Of a stretch of DNA of 5,030 nt, positions 1 to 5,030 are shown piece by piece. Positions within the stretch are counted from its first letter, which is position 1, and every line of letters begins with the position of its first letter. A model generated the notes under the pieces. That model ran no database searches, had not been told where the DNA came from, and worked only from the letters and a program-made list of their open reading frames with translations. The position numbers were made by a program, and so were the translations under genes. This DNA comes from an uncultured Synergistia bacterium (GTDB lineage: Bacteria > Eremiobacterota > SpSt-956 > JAKJGF01), in the NCBI GenBank assembly GCA_937888925.1, contig CALARM010000148.1, positions 1-5,030 of the forward strand, written 5' to 3'.

Positions 1-1
1 A

Positions 2-1393
2 AAAGAGAAAGAAAATCCGCAAGAGAAACATTCCATAAGGGAAGAAATAATAGGTCTTTCTATGAGATATAAGATTATGACTCCCTGCACATCTTTTGTG
101 GCAATAGATGAGGGAGAAGGTAATGAAAGGCAGGAAATAATAAGGGTTACTGTGCCACAATTATTGCCAGAAGGTATGAAAAAGACTTTACCGGCGGGGA
201 GTCATGCGCCACAGAAAACTTCTCCTTCTCCAGGAAGGCCTTTGAACTTAGTCTCACCTCCGGGAATGATGAGAAGGTCTGTGTCACATGTTATATCTTC
301 CCCTTCTCCAGCCCTGTCTCCTCCGAGAAGTGCAGGAAGGCCCATGTCTGGTATTATGAGTATTCCGAGAGGAGAAGTATCACGGGCGCCACATTCTCCC
401 ATCGCTGTGAGAAATACTCCAATTACACAGCAGGGAAGTGTAATGAGATTATGTTTGTCTACAAATATACCTGTCGATTCTTCAGAAGAAATGTTTAAAC
501 CAGAACCGATATCCAGAAGTGAGGAAAGAACGGAAGATTTAAGATCAGTAAGGGTAGAAGAATACAGAGATAATATGCCTGATATTGCTGTAGTTGACTT
601 TTCTCCGGGAGGTGACTTATCTATTGAAGATGAGAAAGGTTTATTATCAGAAATTAAAGATTCTGTCGGAGAATCCATAGCTTATAAAGGATCTGCTCCT
701 GCAGAGGCAAAAATAGTTTCTGTACCATACAGGTCACCTGTAAGTCCTGAAATGATTGATTTATCGTTCAGATACCTTGCCAGAAATCAGAGTGCAGAAG
801 GTTTCTGGAGTAATGAGCCTGACATAAATAAAAGGGTAATCTCAACAGCTCTTGCAGTTCTTGCTTTTATAAAACATGGTCATACGAATAAAACAGGAAA
901 CTACAGAGGACAGTTGAGTAAAGCCATTTATTATATTCAGAACAATTTCCGCAATCTTTCAGGAGTAGCTCTTTCTCTGGCAGTAATGGTATCTCTGGAA
1001 CTCTATAAAATCTCAGGGAAGAAGAAAGAAAGAGAAGATGCAGAAAAAGCTTCAGAGAAACTGAAAGAAGAATGGTCTGCTTTTAATACTTTTCTGGAAC
1101 AGGGTTTTGCGTTCTATGGAGGAAAAAGTGCAGTAAAAGAAGGTTTTATAAAAGAAGGAGAACTGCCTCATCTTAACACAGGTGAGGGAGAGATAAAAAG
1201 TATTAAAATTACTGATATAAATACTCTGGAAAATATTCTTTTATCTGCTCTGTCTGTAATTGCCGGGGAAAAAGAAGTTTTAAATATCTGGCTCACACAC
1301 GTCAGAAAGGAGGAACCAGATAGAGGCAGTATAAATATTCCCGGATTAAATCCTGTTGATACTACTGCCGCCGGTATTTTTGTAATAGCCTGA
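2..1393 (+). CDS. C-terminal part of a VIT/VWA-type protein with a squalene-cyclase-like toroid (5' end outside window)
   Basis: The frame is open from position 2, with no stop before the ATG at 62 and no well-placed ribosome site there, so the gene starts upstream and only its last 463 codons are visible. Numbering from position 2, residues 13-37 (EEIIGLS... then TPCTSFVAIDE) and 51-58 (VPQLLPEG) resemble the segment that follows the VWA domain in bacterial VIT/VWA (inter-alpha-trypsin-inhibitor heavy-chain-like) proteins. Residues about 65-135 form a Ser/Pro-rich low-complexity linker and 156-240 an acidic one. From about 247 the sequence (SFRYLARNQ, then QSAEGFW at 263-269, then TALAVLAF and a KAIYYIQ helix) matches prenyltransferase/squalene-cyclase alpha/alpha-toroid repeats; QSAEGFW is a perfect QW motif (QxxxGxW). 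A highly charged helix at about 338-358 and an unrecognised tail follow. No catalytic DxDD or thioester CxEQ motif is visible, so I infer a structural or binding role, probably at the cell surface. The VIT and VWA domains themselves are not in the window. Confidence 0.82.
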   Translation, partial: KEKENPQEKHSIREEIIGLSMRYKIMTPCTSFVAIDEGEGNERQEIIRVTVPQLLPEGMKKTLPAGSHAPQKTSPSPGRPLNLVSPPGMMRRSVSHVISSPSPALSPPRSAGRPMSGIMSIPRGEVSRAPHSPIAVRNTPITQQGSVMRLCLSTNIPVDSSEEMFKPEPISRSEERTEDLRSVRVEEYRDNMPDIAVVDFSPGGDLSIEDEKGLLSEIKDSVGESIAYKGSAPAEAKIVSVPYRSPVSPEMIDLSFRYLARNQSAEGFWSNEPDINKRVISTALAVLAFIKHGHTNKTGNYRGQLSKAIYYIQNNFRNLSGVALSLAVMVSLELYKISGKKKEREDAEKASEKLKEEWSAFNTFLEQGFAFYGGKSAVKEGFIKEGELPHLNTGEGEIKSIKITDINTLENILLSALSVIAGEKEVLNIWLTHVRKEEPDRGSINIPGLNPVDTTAAGIFVIA

Positions 1394-1584
1394 GAACTTT
1401 TTTGTCCCGGTATAATTACTGAACTGACTACAAGCATGTAATAAACGCTTCCCTCCCGTCATGCGTCACGAGAGCATATATGTATTATTTATGCTTAAGT
1501 CAGTAAAAAATTAATAGTCTCATGTCTCTCGCTACCCGTTACGCGTAATGCGTCACAATTACAAAATGAAAGGAAGGTTAATTT
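1394..1584. repeat. Intergenic gap with short GCGTCAC direct repeats and a palindrome
   Basis: This gap has no credible gene; the longest plus-strand frame I followed, from ATG 1461, gives only 17 codons. ATGCGTCAC occurs at 1461-1469 and again at 1548-1556, each just downstream of a CCCGT (1455-1459 and 1535-1539). TTACGCGTAA at 1539-1548 is a perfect 10-bp palindrome. CGAGAG (1469-1474) and CTCTCG (1526-1531) form an inverted pair around an AT-rich core. Together this looks like a decayed dispersed repeat with GC-rich ends and an AT-rich centre. A TATAAT at 1411-1416 has no matching -35 box, so no promoter is called for the downstream genes, though they probably have one here. Confidence 0.5.
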
Positions 1585-2415
1585 ATGAAAAAATATTCAA
1601 TATTAATCCTGTGTCTCTTATTTGTATCTATTTTCTCTATATCCTGTATTACCTGTTTAAAGATAGAAAGAGGTTCTGAACCTTCTCCTGTATCACAGAC
1701 TACTCCGGCAGAAAGTCCTTCGCCGGCTGAGACAAAACCCTCGCCGGCAGAAACAGCAAAATCCTCTCCCGGAGAAGAAAAACCATTATCTGAAATAGAA
1801 AATCTCCCTGTTACAGATGGACTCATAGGTTACTGGAAGTTTGACGAAGGAGAAGGCACTGTAGCAAAAGATTCTTCAAAGAACGGTAAAGATGGTACTG
1901 TTACGGGAGCTACATGGACTGAAGGGAAATACGGGAAAGCCCTTGACTTTCAGGGGGAAGAACATATAGTAAAAATGGATCTGAAGATTGACCAGTCTGA
2001 AACATCTAAAGGGGCAACGTTCTGTGCCTGGGTTTATCCGTCGAGTATTTCAGAAGGAAAACATCAGGTAATAAGTTTTGACAACGGTGATTTCGACTGG
2101 TCAATCCTGAGAGATTTAGACAAATGGTTTGTATTTACAGGTCATGATCATTACTGTACAGAAATGTCTGTAGATGTGAATGCATGGCAATTTTTATGTG
2201 CCGTATATAAACCTGGCAGCGGAATTACCTTTTATAAAAACGCGGAATCTGTTAAGATTGACGATATAGGTTATGAAGAAGAGACTAATACCCTTGCCAT
2301 AGGGGAAAATCCTGAAGAAGGCTTCCTCGAACCTTTTGACGGGAAAATAGATGAAATTCTTATTTATGACAGGCCCCTCGGTGAAGAAGAAATCAAAAAA
2401 ATAAGAGAAAGATAG
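1585..2415 (+). CDS. LamG (concanavalin A-like) domain lipoprotein
   Basis: The ATG at 1585 is supported by AGGAAGG at 1571-1577, seven bases upstream, and by a typical lipoprotein signal that starts immediately: MKK, a hydrophobic core to about residue 19, then SISC with Cys21 as probable lipidation site. Ser at -3 is not ideal for a lipobox, and Cys24 is a second candidate. Residues 31-65 are a flexible tether made of PAE and SP units (PAESPS, PAETKPS, PAETAKSS). Residues 80-276 form a LamG/laminin_G_3-type jellyroll: GLIGYWKFDEGEGT and DSSKNGKDGTV at the start, GKYGKALDF, then FDGKIDEILIYDRPL and EEEIKKI at the end, all hallmark positions of this family. Such domains bind glycans or proteins; the ligand cannot be predicted. 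The protein should be membrane-anchored and exposed on the outer face. The next gene starts 31 bp downstream, suggesting co-transcription. Confidence 0.85.
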   Translation: MKKYSILILCLLFVSIFSISCITCLKIERGSEPSPVSQTTPAESPSPAETKPSPAETAKSSPGEEKPLSEIENLPVTDGLIGYWKFDEGEGTVAKDSSKNGKDGTVTGATWTEGKYGKALDFQGEEHIVKMDLKIDQSETSKGATFCAWVYPSSISEGKHQVISFDNGDFDWSILRDLDKWFVFTGHDHYCTEMSVDVNAWQFLCAVYKPGSGITFYKNAESVKIDDIGYEEETNTLAIGENPEEGFLEPFDGKIDEILIYDRPLGEEEIKKIRER

Positions 2416-2446
2416 TAGATTTAACCAAAAAAATGGAGGACTGTAT

Positions 2447-3964
2447 ATGAAAAAAATCATTTTTCTTATGTTTCTTATGTTTATATCACAGTTTACACTG
2501 TCAGCCCTTGCAGGTAATGGAGATCTTTTATATGAAAAAGCTGTGGAAGCTGAAAAAAACGGTAATTATACAGAAGCCTGCAGATTATATGATGAAGCAA
2601 GAAACGAATTTACAAAATCCGGTGAAACAATAAAAGTAGATGAATGCCGTGCCTCTGTATATCGTATAAACAAAATCTGCCTGGATTATTTATACACAGA
2701 AGATAAGGTAAAAGAGATGCTTGCTGAAAAATTCAAAAATACCACTGAAGAGGTGAGAAATTCCTGGATAAAAGAAAGAATAGATAATATAATGATGGAA
2801 GGAACAAAATATTATTCCACAAATTTTCTTGAAAATATTGTTTCCAGATACAGTGATATTAAAAGCAATGAGCCTGAAGATTATGAGAAAAATAAAAAAA
2901 ATTTTGCTAAATTAAAAAATATTATCTATCCTCCTTCTGAGAGTAATTATTCCAGAGCTTTATGGCAGTCATATAGAAATCCGATAACATTCATGGGGAC
3001 TCATACATTTGATATACCGAAAGATACACTGCCGAAAACAGGTTTACTAAAACTCTGGTTTCCCATTCCTGTCCTTACAGGATCTCAGAGAGATATAAAG
3101 ATAATTTCTATTACTCCCGAAGAATATGTTAAAATACCTCCGCAGATAGATGCCGATCTGGGTCTTATCTATATGGAAATACCTCTTGAGAATATCACAG
3201 GAGATGTCAAATGCAAAATACAATTCCTTTTCACCCGTTACGAACAGAATTTTACAGTTGATCCGAACAATACAGGTGAATATGACAGGGAAAGTTCTCT
3301 TTACAAACAGTATACTTCTTCATCAGGAAATACCATCATAACACCTGAAATAAAAGAAAAAGCAATGGAAATAACAGGAGACGAAAAAAATCCCTATAAA
3401 GCTGCGAAAAAAATATATTATTATATTGTTGATAATATAAAATACAGTCTTATGCCCCATTTGAGTTTAAATGTAGCAGGAATACCGGAATCTATCTATG
3501 TATATAATAATGGTTACGGAGACTGCAGTACTCAGTGCCTCTATTTTACTGCCCTCTGCCGTTCTATCGGTATACCTGCCAGGACTACAGGGGGATATCA
3601 TATGATTCTCGGGAAAGAATCAACTCATTTCTGGGCAGAATTCTACCTTCCCAATTATGGATGGATTCCTGTTGATACCTCAATAGCACAGATTGCAGAA
3701 GAGACAAAAAAAATTGTGCCTGAGATTACAGATAATGATATCAAGGCATGTAAAGATTATTTCTTTGCATCTCAGGATCCCTATAGATTTGTAATACAGA
3801 AAGATATAGATTTAGCTCTTACGCCGCCGGCATCAGATCCCTTGTTTTTTCCAATGGCAATACAATTTCCGGCTATAGAATGTAAAAGTGCTGAAAATAT
3901 ACTGGCACTGGATTTTATAAGGATAAATCATTACAAACTGGAAATTAAACCTCTTGATTTGTGA
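2447..3964 (+). CDS. Exported transglutaminase-like (papain-fold) protein
   Basis: GGAGGA at 2435-2440, six bases before the ATG, and a signal peptide beginning at residue 1 (MKK, hydrophobic core, cleavage probably after ALA at 20-22) fix the start. Residues about 24-75 are helical and TPR-like (YEKAVEAEKNGNYTEACRLY). Residues about 178-290 look like the beta-rich region that precedes transglutaminase cores (LKLWFPIPVLTGSQRDIKI). The core spans about 295-412: YGDCSTQC with nucleophile Cys360, THFWAEFY with His394, and GWIPVD with Asp410, so the Cys-His-Asp triad is complete. GIPART at 375-380 is another family signature. The last 95 residues are unrecognised. Bacterial members of this superfamily act as peptidases, amidases or cross-linking enzymes, so substrate and reaction are unknown; the likely location is periplasmic or extracellular. 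It lies 31 bp behind the LamG lipoprotein gene, probably in one operon. Its TGA stop (3962-3964) lies within a repeat, so the native C-terminus may have been altered. Confidence 0.88.
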   Translation: MKKIIFLMFLMFISQFTLSALAGNGDLLYEKAVEAEKNGNYTEACRLYDEARNEFTKSGETIKVDECRASVYRINKICLDYLYTEDKVKEMLAEKFKNTTEEVRNSWIKERIDNIMMEGTKYYSTNFLENIVSRYSDIKSNEPEDYEKNKKNFAKLKNIIYPPSESNYSRALWQSYRNPITFMGTHTFDIPKDTLPKTGLLKLWFPIPVLTGSQRDIKIISITPEEYVKIPPQIDADLGLIYMEIPLENITGDVKCKIQFLFTRYEQNFTVDPNNTGEYDRESSLYKQYTSSSGNTIITPEIKEKAMEITGDEKNPYKAAKKIYYYIVDNIKYSLMPHLSLNVAGIPESIYVYNNGYGDCSTQCLYFTALCRSIGIPARTTGGYHMILGKESTHFWAEFYLPNYGWIPVDTSIAQIAEETKKIVPEITDNDIKACKDYFFASQDPYRFVIQKDIDLALTPPASDPLFFPMAIQFPAIECKSAENILALDFIRINHYKLEIKPLDL

Positions 3965-4005
3965 ATAGTGAATAGTAAGCAAAATCCTGTTTTTTCACTT
4001 TTCAC
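3961..4005. repeat. GTGAATA-type inverted repeat overlapping the stop codon
   Basis: GTGAATAGTGAA at 3961-3972 pairs with TTCACTTTTCAC at 3994-4005 in 11 of 12 positions, leaving a 21-nt loop. The left arm consists of a direct repeat (GTGAATA at 3961-3967, GTGAATAG at 3968-3975) and contains the TGA stop of the transglutaminase-like gene. I recognise GTGAATAGTGAATAG-like strings as a dispersed repeat type in bacteria, but copy number here cannot be checked. The RNA hairpin could protect the 3' end of the mRNA; the right arm is followed by only three T, so it is not a classical intrinsic terminator. Confidence 0.6.
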
Positions 4006-4010
4006 TTTGA

Positions 4011-4143
4011 ACAGGAGTTACGCATTTTGTCATTGCGAGGAGCAAAGCGACGAAGCAATCCCAACAGTTTTCAATATACCAGTGGGATTGCTTCGCTTCA
4101 CTTGCAATGACTGGTTTTCCCATGTTTTTTGCGTAAGTCCTGT
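4011..4143. mobile_element. MITE-like element, 133 bp, with 14-bp terminal inverted repeats
   Basis: ACAGGAGTTACGCA at 4011-4024 and TGCGTAAGTCCTGT at 4130-4143 are inverted repeats matching at 13 of 14 positions. Both ends are flanked directly by TTGA (4007-4010 and 4144-4147), which fits a 4-bp target-site duplication, though four bases can match by chance. No transposase frame fits inside; the minus-strand frame across it is just translated palindrome. This is the structure of a non-autonomous MITE mobilised in trans. Termini of the AGGACTTACGCA type are ones I recall from dispersed elements of other bacteria, but I cannot assign an IS family from here. It sits between the end of the transglutaminase gene and the Uma2 promoter without disrupting either. 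Confidence 0.65.
4029..4111. repeat. GTCATTGCGAG palindromic repeat (strong hairpin), inside the MITE-like element
   Basis: The left arm (4029-4062, starting GTCATTGCGAGG and ending GAAGCAATCCC) is mirrored by the right arm (4084-4111, GGGATTGCTTCGC to TTGCAATGAC). The outer pairing GTCATTGC and the inner pairing GAAGCAATCCC are exact; the left arm has six extra bases in between. I recognise this motif as a palindrome dispersed through many unrelated bacterial genomes. As RNA it would form a long hairpin, followed 13 nt later by TTTTTT (4125-4130), so on the plus strand it may end transcription from the lipoprotein-transglutaminase operon, though the distance is greater than in a canonical terminator. 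Confidence 0.75.
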
Positions 4144-4238
4144 TTGAATATTCTGTGACAAATTTCTTTTTCCATTGTATATAAAATCACCTGTCATAAA
4201 AAACACAATCCAAGAAAGAGGAAGCATATAACCGGGAT

Positions 4239-4267
4239 TTGCGAAAAGGTACAGGATAGATTATAAT
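4239..4267 (+). promoter_or_regulatory. Predicted sigma70-type promoter of the Uma2 gene
   Basis: TTGCGA at 4239-4244 (four of six consensus bases) and a perfect TATAAT at 4262-4267 are separated by exactly 17 bp. Transcription would start near 4274, leaving a leader of about 33 nt before the ATG at 4307. A second TATAAT at 4271-4276 has a poor -35 (GGTACA), so the first is preferred. The interval 4148-4238 holds nothing else that I recognise. Confidence 0.6.
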
Positions 4268-4306
4268 GAATATAATGGTTTATCTTCCCGGAAAGGATGA
4301 TGAAAT

Positions 4307-4870
4307 ATGGTTATAACAATTGATAAATTCCAGACAACGGAAGACCTGCTAAAACTATCCGGTAAAGGAAGATACGAATTATTGAAAGGGGTGATATATA
4401 AATTGTCACCGGCAGGAGAAAAACATGGAATTATAGCTATGAATACAGGTTATATTATAGGGAAATACGTAAGAGAACATAGACTTGGTATAGTTACTGC
4501 AGCAGAAACAGGTTATAAACTATCATCAAATCCTGACACAGTAAGAGCTCCTGATGTGGCTTTTAAAAGTAATAATACTCTTTCCAGAGGAGGTATATCA
4601 GAGGGATATTCTTCTGTAATGCCTGATTTAGCAATTGAAGTCAACTCTCCTGCTGACAGACCGGGACAGATAATAAAAAAAGTCAAAGACTGGCTGGAAG
4701 CCGGTGTGAAACATGTATGGATAATAGATCCTGAAGATAATACTGTAACAATATATTATGATAGTTTATGTTTTAAAATACTGGATATAGATGATGAGAT
4801 AAAAGAGGAAAACCTGTTGCCGGGATTTAAATGTAAGGTCAGAGAGATTTTTGATATTCCGGAAATCTGA
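4307..4870 (+). CDS. Uma2 family endonuclease (DUF820, PD-(D/E)XK fold)
   Basis: The start ATG is preceded by AAAGGA at 4292-4297 with nine bases of spacing, and the 187-residue length is the usual size for this family. Family motifs appear in order: YELLKGVIYKLSPAGEKH at 23-40 (Glu24, Gly28, His40), RAPDVAF at 80-86 with the catalytic-type Asp83, PDLAIEVNSPAD at 106-117 with Glu111, then KKVKDWLEAGVKHVWIIDPE at 124-143 and a TVTIY strand. The active-site Asp and Glu are thus intact and the gene looks complete. Uma2 proteins form large paralogous families in cyanobacteria and other environmental bacteria; the fold predicts DNA cleavage, but a cellular role is not established. It is cytoplasmic (no signal peptide), seems to be transcribed alone from its own promoter, and has repeat-derived DNA on both sides. 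No antitoxin or methylase partner is visible. Confidence 0.9.
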   Translation: MVITIDKFQTTEDLLKLSGKGRYELLKGVIYKLSPAGEKHGIIAMNTGYIIGKYVREHRLGIVTAAETGYKLSSNPDTVRAPDVAFKSNNTLSRGGISEGYSSVMPDLAIEVNSPADRPGQIIKKVKDWLEAGVKHVWIIDPEDNTVTIYYDSLCFKILDIDDEIKEENLLPGFKCKVREIFDIPEI

Positions 4871-4873
4871 GCG

Positions 4874-4950
4874 GGATTAAGAAGATTAAAAGGATTACCG
4901 GAATTACTTTCAATATAGCAATCCCGGCAATCCCTTAATCCTGTTAATCC
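4874..4950. repeat. GGATTAA-type imperfect palindrome between convergent frames
   Basis: The left arm 4874-4905 (GGATTAAGAAGATTAA, then GGATTACCGGAATT) is the imperfect reverse complement of the right arm 4920-4950 (AATCCCGGCAATCCC, then TTAATCCTGTTAATCC), with a 14-nt loop at 4906-4919. Each arm contains GGATTAA/AGATTAA/GGATT in near-tandem with a period of about nine bases. It begins three bases after the Uma2 stop and includes the stop of the minus-strand frame. No T-tract follows either arm, so a role as bidirectional terminator is possible only through the hairpin itself. I recognise GGATTAACAGGATTAA-like strings as a common dispersed bacterial repeat. Confidence 0.72.
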
Positions 4951-5030
4951 AGGTTCTCCTTTGCCCCGCATTTCGTACAGTAAATGACGCCTTTAAGTAA
5001 TTCACTGTTAACAATATGTAACGGTATATT
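4944..5030 (-). CDS. C-terminal end of a minus-strand frame with a zinc-knuckle CxxCG motif (partial)
   Basis: Reading the minus strand from 5030, 28 codons are open to a TAA at 4946-4944 and end in GVIYCTKCGAKENLD. CTKCG is one half of a zinc ribbon; a full ribbon needs a second CxxC pair, which would have to lie upstream, outside the window. YCTKCGAKENxD is more typical of the first knuckle of a zinc ribbon, with the second usually just downstream, exactly where the palindromic repeat begins. So the frame may be a truncated remnant. No ATG, GTG or TTG start is visible in this frame apart from a TTA-rich stretch, so any start is beyond the edge. The call rests on one motif and a short reading, and could be wrong. 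Confidence 0.42.
   Translation of the reverse strand, partial: NIPLHIVNSELLKGVIYCTKCGAKENLD

Noticed and set aside
62..64. ATG at 62 as start of the first gene
   Set aside because: The frame stays open to the left edge, the upstream codons already match the family (EEIIGLS), and there is no ribosome site at suitable spacing.
202..678. Minus-strand open frame of 158 codons
   Set aside because: It is the antisense of the Ser/Pro-rich and acidic linker; it stays open because of biased codons and has no recognisable motif.
1411..1416. TATAAT as promoter of the lipoprotein operon
   Set aside because: No -35-like hexamer lies 16-18 bp upstream, and it is about 170 bp from the start codon.
1168..1437. 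Minus-strand open frame of 89 codons
   Set aside because: Antisense of the first gene's C-terminus, with no ribosome site or family resemblance.
1578..1826. Minus-strand open frame over the lipoprotein start
   Set aside because: Antisense of the repeated PAE/SP tether; its Gly/Ser repeats mirror that low complexity.
3961..4144. CRISPR array
   Set aside because: The repeats are inverted pairs of different families, not regularly spaced direct repeats with unique spacers.
4030..4227. Minus-strand 65-codon frame across the MITE-like element
   Set aside because: It translates the palindrome and the AT-rich flank; repeats of this type are non-coding.
4756..4971. Minus-strand 71-codon frame at the end of the Uma2 gene
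   Set aside because: Antisense of the Uma2 gene and the palindrome; another minus frame in the same place has a better coding signal (the CxxCG motif).

Overview
The window comes from an AT-rich bacterial genome that uses the standard code (TGA works as a stop). It is most likely an uncultivated lineage, since the gene set (VIT/VWA-type protein with a squalene-cyclase-like toroid, LamG lipoprotein, secreted transglutaminase-like protein, Uma2 endonuclease) and the load of short palindromic repeats are typical of large-genome environmental bacteria. A lipoprotein and a secreted protein point to a cell-envelope theme. I cannot name the phylum from 5 kb.

Layout. Positions 2-1393 (+) hold the 3' part of a large gene, cut by the left edge: the end of a VIT/VWA-type protein, a Ser/Pro-rich linker, an acidic stretch and a C-terminal alpha/alpha-toroid segment with one clear QW motif. 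A gap of about 190 bp (1394-1584) carries short GCGTCAC-type repeats. Next come a lipoprotein with a PAE/SP-rich tether and a LamG (concanavalin A-like) domain (1585-2415), and, 31 bp later and probably in the same operon, an exported transglutaminase-like protein with an intact Cys-His-Asp triad (2447-3964). From 3961 to about 4147 the sequence is repeat-derived: an inverted repeat that includes the transglutaminase stop codon, then a 133-bp MITE-like element with 14-bp terminal inverted repeats, a possible TTGA target duplication and a GTCATTGCGAG-type palindrome nested inside it. A good sigma70-type promoter (4239-4267) precedes a Uma2-family PD-(D/E)XK endonuclease gene (4307-4870). A third palindrome (4874-4950) follows, and at the right edge a minus-strand frame (5030 down to 4944) ends in a zinc-knuckle CxxCG motif and takes its stop codon from that palindrome.

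The first three genes share an extracytoplasmic character (surface adhesion or binding modules, toroid, thiol transglutaminase/peptidase fold), and the middle two look co-transcribed. A joint role in the envelope is plausible but is inference. The Uma2 gene is separately promoted and unrelated to them. I saw no clear undescribed system. The most noteworthy signals are the different palindromic repeat families in the larger intergenic gaps, two of which supply stop codons, and the nested MITE-like element.
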